Assembly: GCA_963575745.1 (NCBI GenBank)
Contig: CAUYUJ010000914.1
Location: 304,290 to 368,289 of the forward strand
Reading direction: 5' to 3'
Source of the DNA: Prorocentrum cordatum
Taxonomy: Eukaryota > Sar > Dinophyceae > Prorocentrales > Prorocentraceae
Length of the DNA stretch: 64,000 nucleotides
The notes below the pieces were generated by a model. The model did no database searches, was not told the origin of the DNA, and was given only the letters and a program-made list of their open reading frames with translations. The position numbers and the translations under genes are program-made. Numbering within the stretch: position 1 is the stretch's first letter; every line of letters starts with the position of its first letter. Below are positions 41,436-52,206 of this stretch, one piece after another.

Positions 41436-43450
41436 AGGGCAGAAAGCCCACCCCCATGATGATCACCCCGGCACGCGAAGACGTTAGCAAACGCACCCAC
41501 GGAAGGAATCGAGCAGGGCAGGGCTGTTTAGGAAACGCCCGGGGCCGTTCAGTAAACGGCGATTGTCGGGTCCGGGTGGTTCTTCCTCCGGTGAAGAAAA
41601 AAAAATGGTACCCCCCGATAGTTAGCAGCAGTCTCCAATCAAACATGTGGAGGACCTATGGCGGCCCCGAAAACATCTGCCACACCAGACGGACGCGTCC
41701 AACGGCGTCCAACGGATATGGGCGAAGACACCGCAGCAGCGGGGCCGCCTGCGCCGCGGTTGCGGCGGCCGCAGTGGTGGCCGCGGGGCCGCGGCCCCCA
41801 GCGACGACGACGACGGCGGCGGCATCTGGAGGCCCAAGACGATGAAAGAACAGCCCACGCTCAGACCTGCATGGAGGGGGAGTAGGGAGGAGCACGGGAG
41901 GGCAAGGACATGAAGCCGCTGTAGGTATGGGTGCCCCGAGGGGGGGGCTCCCGTTCGAGCGGGGGGGGCCCGATCCAACAACACGTTTGCTTGAGCGGTC
42001 GCGGCCTCGCGCGCAGCCGAGAATGTCACCCGAGCAACGGGAGAACGCGCGCGGTCAGTTCCTCAGAGGATGGGGCAGGGATCCCTCATCCGAAAGCGCA
42101 CACACCCATGGCCCGCACAGAATTCCACCCCGAGAACTCTAGGGGTCGCATGTGTATGGGTGCTAGTTGCCAGTTGTCAGCTCGCGGCACGAGGGCTACA
42201 AGAGCGCCCCCGAAACTTTCAGCCGACCAAGGCCGCACACGACGGCGACGCCGCTGTGAGCTCGGGCGCAGGCGGCTCCGTGCAGGGAGAGCCGAGCGGG
42301 GAGGCCCGCAGCCCACCTCATCCCATGCAGTCGACGAGGCGTTGTGTACACTGCAAGCCGATCCGTCGTAGGCAACTCGTGCTTGGAGCAGAGCGAGGGG
42401 CCCGAGCGGTCATTCGCTGTCCCTGGGCGCGGGGCTGCCACTGGGGTTCCGCGGCGCGGATTTGTACTTGCATGGCTGTTGCCGTCCTCACCCGCGACAC
42501 CCCCGCGACCTGCTCGCGACTCACCCCGTCCGCGACCCATCTCCCGACCCACCCGCGACCCACCCGCGACCCACCCAACGCCCGCCCCCGCACTCTGATC
42601 CGCACCTGCGGGGTGCTACGTCTCTGTCCGCTGCGCAGGCCCGTGGCGCATCGCTCTAACGCTGCAGCATCAAGCGGCGGGCGAGGATTAAGAGGCAACT
42701 CCTGGGACGTCTTCCCCCCAAAAACGGTTGAAGGCTACCAAGCCCGATAACAAGGGCCTCTGGCCCAGATCAGGCCCGATGAGACCCAGGATGAAACCAG
42801 ATCGAGCTGCAGTAAGACCGACTCCGCGGGACTGAGCCGGGCCTGGCGGCGTTGAGCCAGATCCAACAGGGACATACCAACACCGATTATGAATCTATAT
42901 AACCTCCCATGAATTGCATCCTAGCCTGGGAAACCAAAAGGAACGGATACGTGTGCGGGGTGCGTCCTGACAAGGATCTCGAAGCGAATCCAGCCGTGGC
43001 GACGAGGGTCCACGAATACGAGGACGACGCCGACGGCCGTGGCGACGAGGGTCCACGAAGACGAGGACGACGACGACGACGCCCACGACGACGGCGACGC
43101 CGACGACGACGCCGACGACGACGGCAACAGCGACGCGGACTGCGCGGGAAGCCCGCTCCCGGCTGGCTCCTGCCGGTCGGGAGCGCCTCGTCCTCGGGGG
43201 TCCACGCGTCGAGGCGCTCCTCTGTGGTCTCTTTTTTTTGGGGGGGACGAGGTGGCAGCGGAGTGCGGAGCTCGAGGAGCACAGGCGTCTTTGTCCTCGG
43301 GGCGCGACCCGAGTGCCGAAAACGTGCGGCCACCCTGGATTCCCACTGGCTCACCACATGCGTAAATATGCAGATTCACACGCCACACTCACTCACCACT
43401 GGATTCACAGTGTTAGAGATGCAAATGATGATAATGCGCATACATAATTT
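41436..43450. other. No convincing gene
   Basis: Overlapping GC-rich open frames on both strands (for example 42070-42750) show no domains. CCACCCGCGACC-type short repeats lie at 42490-42580. A GAC/GCC trinucleotide array lies at 43000-43140 and a T8/G6 run near 43230. Confidence 0.45.
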
Positions 43451-43456
43451 ACCACA

Positions 43457-43586
43457 GGCCAGCGCGGATTTCTTGGATTGGCACTGGCGGCCCTTCCCTG
43501 GCGCGCGGAGCGCACCAGAGGCGGCACCAGATGCGCCGCCAGGGGGGCCCAGCGCCGATCCAAGAGATCCATGCGGACCTCCGAAA
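43457..43586. mobile_element. MITE-like family B, copy 1
   Basis: Left end GCGCGGATTTCTTGGATTGG and right end GATCCAAGAGATCCATGCGG form an inverted repeat around a GC-rich core. Related copies are at 51791 and 63767. Confidence 0.7.
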
Positions 43587-43690
43587 AACATGCTTGTGCC
43601 GCCTTTGAATCTTCGAAGTGTGGTCACCGCACCGTCTACAGGCCCGCGAGCAGCATCGATCGCTGTCTCTAGAGGCCTCCTGGCCTGGAT

Positions 43691-43860
43691 GGGGTCCGAA
43701 GAGATGGGCTCGGAGCATCGCGCCGCATCGCCGATGCATGGCCGATGCGTTGCGTCAGCGGCATCGGCGATGCATCGGCGACGTCGGCGTGGAGAAAATC
43801 TGGCTCCACGTCGAGCCGCATCGCCGATGCATCGGCGATGCGGCGCGATGGTCCGACCCC
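43691..43860. mobile_element. MITE-like family A, copy 2
   Basis: 170 bp from GGGGTCCGAAGAG to GGTCCGACCCC. The inner arms CATCGCGCCGCATCGCCGAT and their complement are nearly perfect, and the right side holds a perfect 24-bp palindrome centred on GATGCATC. Confidence 0.8.
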
Positions 43861-43994
43861 ATCTGCTCTGACCCCTCCTGGGAGGCCCAGGGCGGGCTTC
43901 TCAGAAGCCCTCCCAGCTTCCAAGAAGCCTTCTCGGAAGCCTTGGGGCCCTTCTGACGAGGGGCCTCCGCCTTATCTATGGAGGCCTCCTAGAT

Positions 43995-44156
43995 GGGGTC
44001 CGAGTTGCGGTGGTCGGAGGGTCGCGTCGCATCGCCAATGCATCGGCGATGCATCGTCGATGCATCGCCGACGTCGGCGACGCATCGGCGACGCACCAGC
44101 GACGCACCGAGCCGCATCGTCGATGCATCGGGGATGCGGCGCGATCCCCTGTACCC
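43995..44156. mobile_element. MITE-like family A, copy 3
   Basis: A more diverged copy about 135 bp beyond copy 2, with the same GATGCATCGGCGA interior and GAGCCGCATCGTCGATGCAT near the right end. Confidence 0.7.
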
Positions 44157-44239
44157 ATCTGCTCTGACCCCATCTAGGAAGCCTAGATTCTATGGAGGCC
44201 CCCTCCCTGCCTACTTAGAAGGCTGCCCTCACCTTCTTA

Positions 44240-44420
44240 CAGCAGGAGCTCGACCACAAGAAATCTTCCACAAGAAACCCAACCCTGAGACCCCACGACG
44301 CCCAGTGATTTTTGGCGTGGGAACGTCACGCTCTCCACAACGAAACCACCGAAACTAAAGAAACCCAGGGCACCCTGGAGGCAAGCAGGGCGTTTCTTGT
44401 CATGGGTTTCCACTGTAGAA
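44240..44420. repeat. Dispersed repeat D, copy 1
   Basis: From CAGGAGCTCGACCACAAGAA through GTGATTTTTGGCGTGGGA and CACCCTGGAGGCAAGCA to GTTTCTTGTCATGG; the same order recurs at 62895-63078. The ends ACCACAAGAAA and TTTCTTGTCAT are imperfect inverted repeats. Confidence 0.8.
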
Positions 44421-45200
44421 GGCTGCCCCCCCGCCTTCTGACAAGCCTCTGGGAGCCTGTTTTATTAGACCCCGGCAATGTTACTTGCATGGATGGGGGG
44501 GCCTGAACCTGAAGCAAGCCGCAAACAACCTGCACGTGCGGGCCCCCCGCAAGTCGAAAGGCACGATTAACACACCAGTATTCGCTTGAAGAGGGGCGAG
44601 GGGGAAGGGGGGGGGCGAGCGAACGCCAGGCAAGTAAACTTGCCTGACTATATATATATATACACACAAACACATTTACACATATACATACACAGATACC
44701 TACATCTATGTATATGTGCATATGTATATGTGTATATGAATGTCCTTAAATCTGTATATATATATATATTTATACACAAAGCTCTTCGAATGCTGCCCCC
44801 TGCCTTCTTAAAAGGCTCCCCCCCGCCCTATCGGAAACCTCTGGACCTCGCGGCGCCCGCGCGGGCGCCTCGCCGGTCTGCTGGGGGTCGTTCGGCAGCA
44901 CCACGACGCGGTGCAGGGCCACGGCGTCCTCGGGGAAGACCCACTGCACGCCGCCCCTGGCGGCCGCGAGGAGGGGCCCTCGGAGAGGGCGGGGAGGAGG
45001 AGGAGCGAGGACGAAGAGGAGGAGGAGGAAGAGGAGGAGGAGAAGGAGGAGGAGGAGGAGGTCCCGAGGTCCAGATGGCTCCGCAGGAAAGCTGAGCGAA
45101 CTGGGGGCCACGAGGACCATGGCGTGGCTCACCAAGAGCCGCGCGAGAAACACCCGCTCAGGGGGAACCCCGTCCGCGGGTGCAGACCCGCTTTCAGATT
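44421..45200. other. TA microsatellite and degraded sequence downstream of the LINE remnant
   Basis: 44650-44775 is a TATATA/CACATA-rich microsatellite. 44990-45065 is a GGAGGA tract. No gene is seen. Confidence 0.6.
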
Positions 45201-45202
45201 TC

Positions 45203-46240
45203 TTACTGCGGTGGTACGGACACGACTGATGGACCAATCGACTGGGCCCTTAGGGTCTTCGAGAGAATCGGCGATTGTCTAGTGGAGGCTGGTCCCCCAC
45301 AGTTGGGACAATACACATGCGGCCCTTCCATGGCCAGATGGTGGCCACAGAGGAGCGCAAGCCTAGGCACAGCACCATAAGACACAGTCGGCGCCTGAGC
45401 CGCGGAACCCTTGGGCGCCTCCCCAAGCTCCTCGGGGGCAGGGCCGCGGCCCTGCTGGAGCTGCAGAGGCTCCCCTGGAATCCAGCTCCTCGCGTCTTTC
45501 CCGCCCAGCCCCACAGGATGGCCATCGCCCCCAGCGGGCCCCGAGCACCCGTCGGCAGCGCGAAGGGCCACCTGGATGGCCTCGGCCTTAGCGGACGGGA
45601 GCGGGACGGCGGAGGAGAAGGACAGCCGAGCTTCCGCAGGGGCCACGAGGGCCTGCAGTGCGGTCGGCACGCGCGCTGCACCAGCCAGCTCGGCGCAGGA
45701 GGCCGGCGTGCTCGCAGAGGCCGTGCGCAGGCGGCACGGCCACGCGGCGCCACCGGCGACGCCAGGCCGTGGCGGCCAACTGGGACTAACTGTGCAGCCC
45801 CGACGGCGGCGCGGCGGCGCACAGTCGCAGGCACCAGCCCCGTCGCCTCCTTCACGTGGGTGCCGACGGCGGCCATCGGCCAGACCGTCAGGGCGGCCTC
45901 GGCCTCGGCGCCCGATAGCTTCGCTGTGTAAACAGCCAGCAGCGCATCGGGCGGCTCGCGGCTTCGGGTGCCGCACCTGGCGAAGAAGTCGGCCCGCTCG
46001 TTGCCGTGGAAGTCCTGGCCCAGCCTGCCCCGGCCGCCATGGAGGTACTCCCCCCGCGGCTTCGTGCGCAGGACACCGGCAGGCACCAGGCGAAGGCCGG
46101 CCATGCGTCGCCAGACAGATGCGCCTCCACATGTCGGCGCGTGCTGCCCGTCGCCCAGGATTCGACTCTTCCAGGGGGGGCTTTGCGCTCGTGAAGGGCG
46201 GTCTTCCCAGGGCTCTCTTGGGCTGCCCCGCCCCATTCCC
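45203..46240 (-). pseudogene. 5'-truncated LINE fragment: RNase H-like tail and C-terminal zinc motif
   Basis: On the minus strand two frames carry recognisable pieces of a dinoflagellate-type non-LTR retrotransposon. Frame 1 (about 46170-45870) has AWPAFAWC and FHGNERADFFARCGTR, the last active-site region of an RNase H domain. Frame 2 (about 45350-45240) has GHHLAMEGPHVYCPNCGG, the C-terminal zinc motif common in these elements. At least one frameshift separates them. Reverse transcriptase and endonuclease domains are absent, so this is a 5'-truncated, dead copy, as usual for LINEs. Long plus-strand frames across it are shadows. Confidence 0.6.
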
Positions 46241-46429
46241 CATGCTTTCTGGGCTCAGGCTTCGCAGGCCCGCCCCCTCGGGGAGTTCATCGCCCCCGCG
46301 CTGCCGAGTTTCCTCCCCCTTTGGCGTCCCCCAACACTCGGGGGCGACAGGCAACCCTGTGACGCCCAGGAGCTGTGCCCTCGTCTGGGCAGAGTGCCGT
46401 GCCGAAGCGCACTATATTTGATCTTGTGC

Positions 46430-46735
46430 CCCCCCCCCCCCTCTGCTTGTTCCGACCGACCGACCGATCGTGCCTTCTTCCCCTGCTTGACCGCGGCCCC
46501 TCGTGCCCCTGCCCTTCCCCCCGTGGCCCCCGCCCTCTGCTTAATCCAGCCGACCGACCGTGCCCACCCGTGCCCGACCGTGGCACCCCGTGCTTCCCAC
46601 CCTTCTCCTTGCCCGCCCCCCTCCTCGCCCTGCTGCTTATTCCGACCGACCGGCCGTGCCTTCCTCCCTCCCCCCTCCGCCCGACCGTGGCTCCCCGCTC
46701 CCCCCCCTCCCCCCTCGTGCTTGTTCCCTGCTTAT
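46430..46735. repeat. CCGACCGACCG minisatellite, left block
   Basis: Units of roughly 90-120 bp, each with TGCTTATTCCGACCGACCG, then TGCCCGACCGTGGCCCC. It is interrupted at 46736 by the foldback and resumes at 47962 in the same orientation. Confidence 0.85.
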
Positions 46736-47965
46736 TCGAAAGAGCGTGTTCTACCGCTGCTGGCGGAAAACCGGGGGGGGTCACTACCGGTTCGAACCCC
46801 TCCCCCCCCCCCCTCCGGAAAACCGGGGGGGGTCACTACCGGTTCGAACCCCTCCCCCCCCCCAGCTCATCATGAAAAGGGGGGGGGGTCACTACCGGTT
46901 CGAACCCCCCCCCCCCCTCGAAAACCGAGGGGGGGGTTCCCCCCCCCCTCCCCCTTCGAAAACCGAGTGGGGTGCGGACAGTGGTGGGGACGGTGTTGGT
47001 GGGGACAGTGGTGAGGGGACAGCGGGACAGTGGTGGGGACAGTGGGACAGTGGGACAGTGGTGGGGACGGTAGTGGTGGGGACAGTGGTGGGGACAATGG
47101 TGGGAACAGGGGGGACAGTGGACAGTGGTGGGGACGGTGGTGGTGGGGACAGTGGTGTGGGGACAGTGGGAATGAGGTGGAAACAGTGGGACAGTGGAGG
47201 GTACAATGGTGGTGGCGACAGTGGTGAAGGCGGTGGCGAGGACGGCGGTGGGACAATGGGACAGAGGTACAGTGGGGACAGTGGTGGGGACAGTGGGGAC
47301 AGTGGTGGGAACAGTGGGACAGTCAGTGGGACAGTGGGACAGCTCAGTGGGACAGCGGAGGAGTCAGTGGGACAGTGGGGACAGTGGGGATAGGCAGTGG
47401 TTGGGGCCGTGGAGACAGTGGGGAGAGTGGAACCGTGGTGGGAACAGTGGTGGGGACAGTGGGGACAGTGCGACAGTGGTGGGGGCACTGGTGGGGTAGG
47501 GACGGTGGTGGAACCAGTGGGGACAGTGGTGGTGAGGACAGTGGTGCTGGGAACAACAGTGGGGGATGTGATGCGGACGGTGGTAGGGACCGGGAGTCGT
47601 TTGCTGGCGGTGCGTGGGGGGGGGGGGGGTCGAACCGGTAGTGACCCCTCTCCGGTTTTCAGGGAAGGGGGGGGTTCGAACCGGTAGTGACCTCCCCACC
47701 GGTTTTCCGGATCTGGAAGGGGGGGGGGGGGGGGGGGGGGGGGGAGGGTTCGAACGCGGTAGCAGTGACCCACCCCCGGTTTTTCCGAGTGGGAGGGAGG
47801 GGGGGGGGGGAGCGGTTAAGGAGGGGGGGTTTGCCGGTGGAGAGGGGGGGGGGATCCAGCAGGGGGGGGGGATTTTGGAGGGCGGGGGGGGGGGGGGGGG
47901 CGACCCCCGGGTTCCGGAGGAAAAGGTTGGCAATTTTCCACAGTAAAGCGGCGGTGGATCACGCT
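46733..47965. mobile_element. Foldback-like insertion with repetitive inverted arms
   Basis: The left arm (46733-46970) holds four units of GGAAAACCGGGG then GGTCACTACCGGTTCGAACC. The right arm (47612-47965) holds three or four units of the reverse complement. Outer edges also match in inverted orientation (AAAGAGCGTGTTCTACCGC against GCGGTGGATCACGCTCTC). Between the arms is a GTGGGGACA array. The insertion splits the CCGACCGACCG minisatellite. No coding capacity. Confidence 0.75.
46977..47600. repeat. GGTGGGGACAGT array
   Basis: About 620 bp of 9-12-bp combinations of GTGGGGACA and GTGGGACA, forming the loop of the foldback. Confidence 0.9.
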
Positions 47966-48830
47966 CTCTCGCTTATTCCGACCGACCGACCGTGCCCCCC
48001 CCTCTGCCCGACAGTGGCCCCCATGCCCCCCCCTTCCCCCAGTGCCACTCCTCTGCTTATTCCGACCGACCGACCGATCGTGTCCTCCCCCCCCCTGCTC
48101 GACCGTGGCCCACCGTGCCCCCTCTGCCCGACCGTGCCCCTCCTCTGCTTATTCCGACCGACCGACCGTGCCTCCCCCCTGCCCGAGCGTGCCCCCCCCG
48201 TTCCCCCCCTATTCCGACCGACCGACCGTGCGCCACCCCAGCCCGTCCCCCCCTTCCCCCTGTGGCCCCCTCTTCTGTTCCCCGTGCACGCCTTGTCCCC
48301 CCGTGCCCCCAGCGTCTGCTTGTTCCGACCGGCCGACCGTGCCCCCCCCCCCCCGCTGTCCCGACCGTTGCCCCCCTCCCCACCGTGGCCCACATCTGCT
48401 TATTCCGACCGACCGGCCGTGCCCCCCCCTTCTGCCCGACCGCCCTTGCATATTCCGACCGGCCGACCGTTGCCCCCCCTCTGCCCGACCGTGGCCCCCC
48501 CGTCCCCCCACCGCCGTTCCCCAGTGCCCCCCCCCCCTCTGCTTACTCCGACCGACGACCGTGTCCCCCCATGCCCGGACCGTGGCCCTCCGTGCCCCCC
48601 CCCCAGTCCCTGCGTCGCCCCCCCCCTCTGCTTATTCCGACCGACGGACCGCGCTCCCCCCCCCCCCGACCGACCGTTGCACCTCGTGCCCTCTCCTTTT
48701 CCCCGCCCCCCCCTCTGCTTCTTCCGACCGCCCGATCGTCCCCCCCCGTCCCTGCTCGACCGTGGCCCCCCATGCACCCCTCCTATCTGCTAATTCTGGC
48801 CGACCGCCCGTGGCTCCACATTACACCACG
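47962..48830. repeat. CCGACCGACCG minisatellite, right block
   Basis: About nine or more units of TTATTCCGACCGACCGACCG, C-run, TGCCCGACCGTGGCCC, continuous in type with 46430-46735. Confidence 0.88.
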
Positions 48831-49325
48831 GCCCCGAGGAGCTCACAGTGACGTAACAAGTTCTTCACACCAAGGCTCCCAGAGCAAACAATCTTTCAAA
48901 AACTTATCAAACGTCGATTATGGTTGTCTCTCGGGGCCCTCTCGGAAAATGTCTTGAAGCCTCTTGGGGCGTCTTGGGGGCATCTTGGGCCGTGTGGAGG
49001 CCATCTTGGGCGTCTTGGACCGATCGTTCGACGACTCGGGGCCCTTTTTCCGCCGTCTTGGGAGTCTATGAGGGCACTTTTGCCCCGTCATCGGGCTTCG
49101 CGGCGTCCCAGAACTCCACGAGATACACCCCGGACCCGCGCAAGAGCGCCTGGGAAACCGAAGGTCCGGGCCCTTAAGATCCTTATAACTCCTCTGCCTC
49201 TCAGGGCTGCATGAGCCCTGGGGCACTCCACAACGTGCTGAAGACACGGTGGCGGATCCTGGCTACGCGTTGCGTCGCGCCCCTCTCTTGAGACCAAGCG
49301 CTTCGCTCCATACATGGGGCCCGCA
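48831..49325. other. Dispersed GGGCCTCTTGG repeat and unique sequence
   Basis: 48925-49075 contains the GGGCCTCTTGG family. 49080-49325 is unique, with no gene recognised. Confidence 0.55.
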
Positions 49326-51038
49326 TTATAAAAAAAACGCCATTGAAACCTCGCGAACCTCCTCCGTCATCTTAAGCTCGCCTTCAGATCGAACCCACAG
49401 CCAAGCTGATATTCGCCGCTCTCCCGTTATGGTCACTCGCTGGCGTGTCGCAGCACTCGTGCGCTTCCCCGAAACTACCACAAGTTGGGGCCATCTCCGT
49501 CTCCCATTGAGCCGCATCCGTGATTGTATGATCCTTGGCACGCGTGCCTCTTGTTTCAGCGCATCGAAACAAGGTGCGTCGCCGTCGTTCTCGCCCTCGC
49601 CGCCGCTGCCGTGGTCAGATAAGTCGTCCTCCTCTTCGTCCCTCCCCGCCTCCTCCTCTTGCCCCTTACTGCTCCTACCGCCTTTTCCCCTACCTCTCCT
49701 CACATCCCGCCTCCATCCTGCCTTCTTCTACCCTGATGCTGGCTCCCAGGTGAGATGGTGCAGTACAAGTAAGATAAAACGAGCTGGAAGATTGCAAGAC
49801 AATCTGAAACTGTTACCAGTGCGCCGGCAAGGTATGAGACTAGGCTTACTTCGAGTAAGCACTGTGCCACCTAGATTGCCCGTGGGCTCGCCATCAGCGC
49901 GCTTCCAGTGCCAGTCCATTAGTTTCATGTAGTATTCGGATCAAGAAGAACGTATTGATTTGTGTTCAGAAAGGTGTCTACGTCCATCGCGGCAGCATCT
50001 CGCTCGATCGCATTACCAACGAAGCTACGCCACAAGCCTTGATCGGCTAGTCCTCTTCTCACTCGCAAATGCAATGCACAACAAAGGACCATGAGATCTA
50101 CCGGGCAATTTGGATAATCGGTTAACCGTACCAGCGTGTGGCGAGGCGGGGGAACTGGCGCACGACATGATGTGTGTGCCGAACCTCTTCTCGCAAGCGT
50201 CGCGAGCTTCGGCGTTGCGGTATGTTTGTGTCCCTGCACGAACGATCCCAGAACCTTCTTGACAAGAACCCCCAAACTGTCACAATCAAGCCAAGTCCAA
50301 TTTCGGCGAGACACGTCAAGCCAAAGGTCCGAGTCTTGGGCCCGATAATGGTGGCGGGAACAGGTATGAACAAGTCTCAGGGATAACGCGGGTCAACATC
50401 GGCCGTGCGTCATGGCCGACCGAACGTCTAGGAACCACGCGGTCAGCGAGGGCGGGAACCCGCCAAACCAAACTCGCTCAGACTCCTGGAACCTGGTGAG
50501 CACTAGGCGGTGGAAGCGCACGGCATCAGCATTGCATTTTGTTGTCTGACTGGGAGCTCGCCCGTACAAATATAGGCATACGCCAGGTTGTCTTTCGCCA
50601 TGCTCTCCTGCGCTGCTTGTCAAAACCCGCCCTTCATCCAAGGATTGTCGAATGTGCTTGAGCGCGCTGGACATTGCCCCAATGGAACTGAACAGTCGCA
50701 CCCCAGCGCTGCTTACACGCGCCTGGTTCCTCGCGACAGGAGGCGAACGAAGGCACGAACGAAACAGCCGGACGCTAAACGCGCGTGGGCAGACAGGTGC
50801 AACCAGGCAAACGTACGAGCAACGCGCCGCGCGTGAGTGCGAACAGACACGCCGAACGTGTGGAGAGATAACTCCGACGCGCCAAATGCGTGTCAGGAGG
50901 GCGAGGGGAGGAGGCGAAGGGGGAAGATGAGGCGAATCTGACGAAGATGATGACACATTGAACGTATTCTACCTGCCAGAATGTGGCTATTGCCTTAGCG
51001 CCGCGACCATTCTTCTTAACAGTTTGCAGCAGCTTCAT
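49326..51038 (-). pseudogene. Hypothetical gene remnant with one in-frame TGA
   Basis: Minus-strand frames 50956-50396 and 50392-49925 form one continuous reading frame interrupted only by TGA at 50395-50393. Around the stop the translation looks equally protein-like (FGGFPPSLTAWFLDVRSAM before, DSDLWLDVSRRNWTWLDCD after), arguing for a mutation or short intron. At about 49943 a one-base shift would continue into EYYMKLMDWHWKRADGEPTG. A possible first exon begins MKLLQTVKKNGRGAKAIA (51038) and ends at a CAG/GTAGAA donor-like site. A further minus-strand acidic ORF (49703-49326, EEEAGRDEEEDDLSDHG) may be a 3' exon. No family is recognised and the exon model is tentative. Confidence 0.35.
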
Positions 51039-51199
51039 GGATTCGTATGGAAAAATGCCGCGGACGATCGAAGATTCTCAGACGGCTGTTTTCTAATGGA
51101 CCACTTCGCGCAGTGAAAATAAATCCCTTTAGGGATTGATGAAGAGGGAACTTGGAGGTAGGGTTTTTTCGGAACATCGTTGATGAGTCTTGGGTTTGC

Positions 51200-51490
51200 A
51201 CTGGTCCTCCTCCTCCCCTCCCCCTTCTGCCCTCTCCTCCGCCCCTCCTTCCTCCTCCTCCTCCTTCTCCTCCTCCAACTCCAACTCCAACTCCAACTCC
51301 TCCTCCTCCTCCTCCTCCTCCTCCTCCTCCTCCTCCAGTCCTCCTCCTGCTCCTTCTCCTCCTCCTCCTCCTCATCTCCTCCTCCTTCTCTCCTCCTCCT
51401 CCTTCTATCCCCCTCCCTCCCTCTCCTCCCTTCCTCCCTCTCCTCCCTCTCCTCCTCATCCTCCTCCTGTTTCCTCCTCCTCCTCCCAGG
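51200..51490. repeat. CCTCCT polypyrimidine tract
   Basis: About 290 bp of CTCCTC with a CTCCAA sub-array (51270-51300). A second, shorter CCTCCT block is at 51650-51720. Confidence 0.9.
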
Positions 51491-51790
51491 GGGGCGCGCG
51501 GCGGGCGTGACGAGGATCTCCGCTCTTTTTCTGGGGAGGCGGCCGGCGCTCGAGAAAGGTTCCTCGGCGAGAGGGCTCGCCAGAGGAGGATACAAAGCCG
51601 AGCTCCTGGAAGAAAGCGAGGACAGCACAATCCGCCCCCCACCCCAGCCAGGACCTCCTCCTCCTCATCCTCCTCCTCTTCCTCCTCCCCCTCCTCCCCC
51701 TCATCCTCCTCTTCCTCCCCCTGCCCCCACCCCCAGCGAGGACCGCCTGGATCACCAAGTCTGGAGGAAGAAAGAGCGGCATAAAAACAG

Positions 51791-51920
51791 AAACTGTTGG
51801 AGGTCCGCGCGGATTTCTTGGATCCGCGCCGGGCCCGGAGCGCGCCAGGGGCGGCGCCGGAGGCGCCGCCAGGGGGCCCAGGCGCCGATCCAAGAAATCT
51901 GCGCGGAGCGCCAACAGTTT
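51791..51920. mobile_element. MITE-like family B, copy 2
   Basis: 130 bp bounded by AAACTGTTGG and CCAACAGTTT. The inner arms GTCCGCGCGGATTTCTTGGA and their near-perfect complement flank a GC-rich core containing GGCGCCGGAGGCGCC. Confidence 0.85.
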
Positions 51921-52039
51921 ATGCTTATGCAGTTTTTGTTCTTCTTCGAAGGTCGGGAATGGGGCTCCTGACTGGGAGCGGGGGTGCGTTGTGCTGTCCT
52001 CAGATAGGACGACATCCCAGACGGGGTCCGAGCATAGAT

Positions 52040-52206
52040 GGGGTCGAAGGATCGCGCCGCATCGCCGATGCATCGCCGATGCATCAACGATGCATCGGCG
52101 ATGCAGCGACGACGTCGGCGACGGATCGGCACCGTCGGCGTGAGAGTGGGGCTCCACATGAAGCCGCATCGCCAACATCGGCGATGCGGCGCGAGCCTCC
52201 GACCCC
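52040..52206. mobile_element. MITE-like family A, copy 4
   Basis: From GGGGTCGAAGGATCGCGCCG to GCGGCGCGAGCCTCCGACCCC with GATGCATC-rich interior. It lies 120 bp beyond a family B copy, the same arrangement as at 43457-43860. Confidence 0.78.

Noticed and set aside
46757-47790. tRNA genes at GGTTCGAACC
   Set aside because: The motif is a bare palindrome in each arm unit; no cloverleaf or acceptor stem surrounds it.
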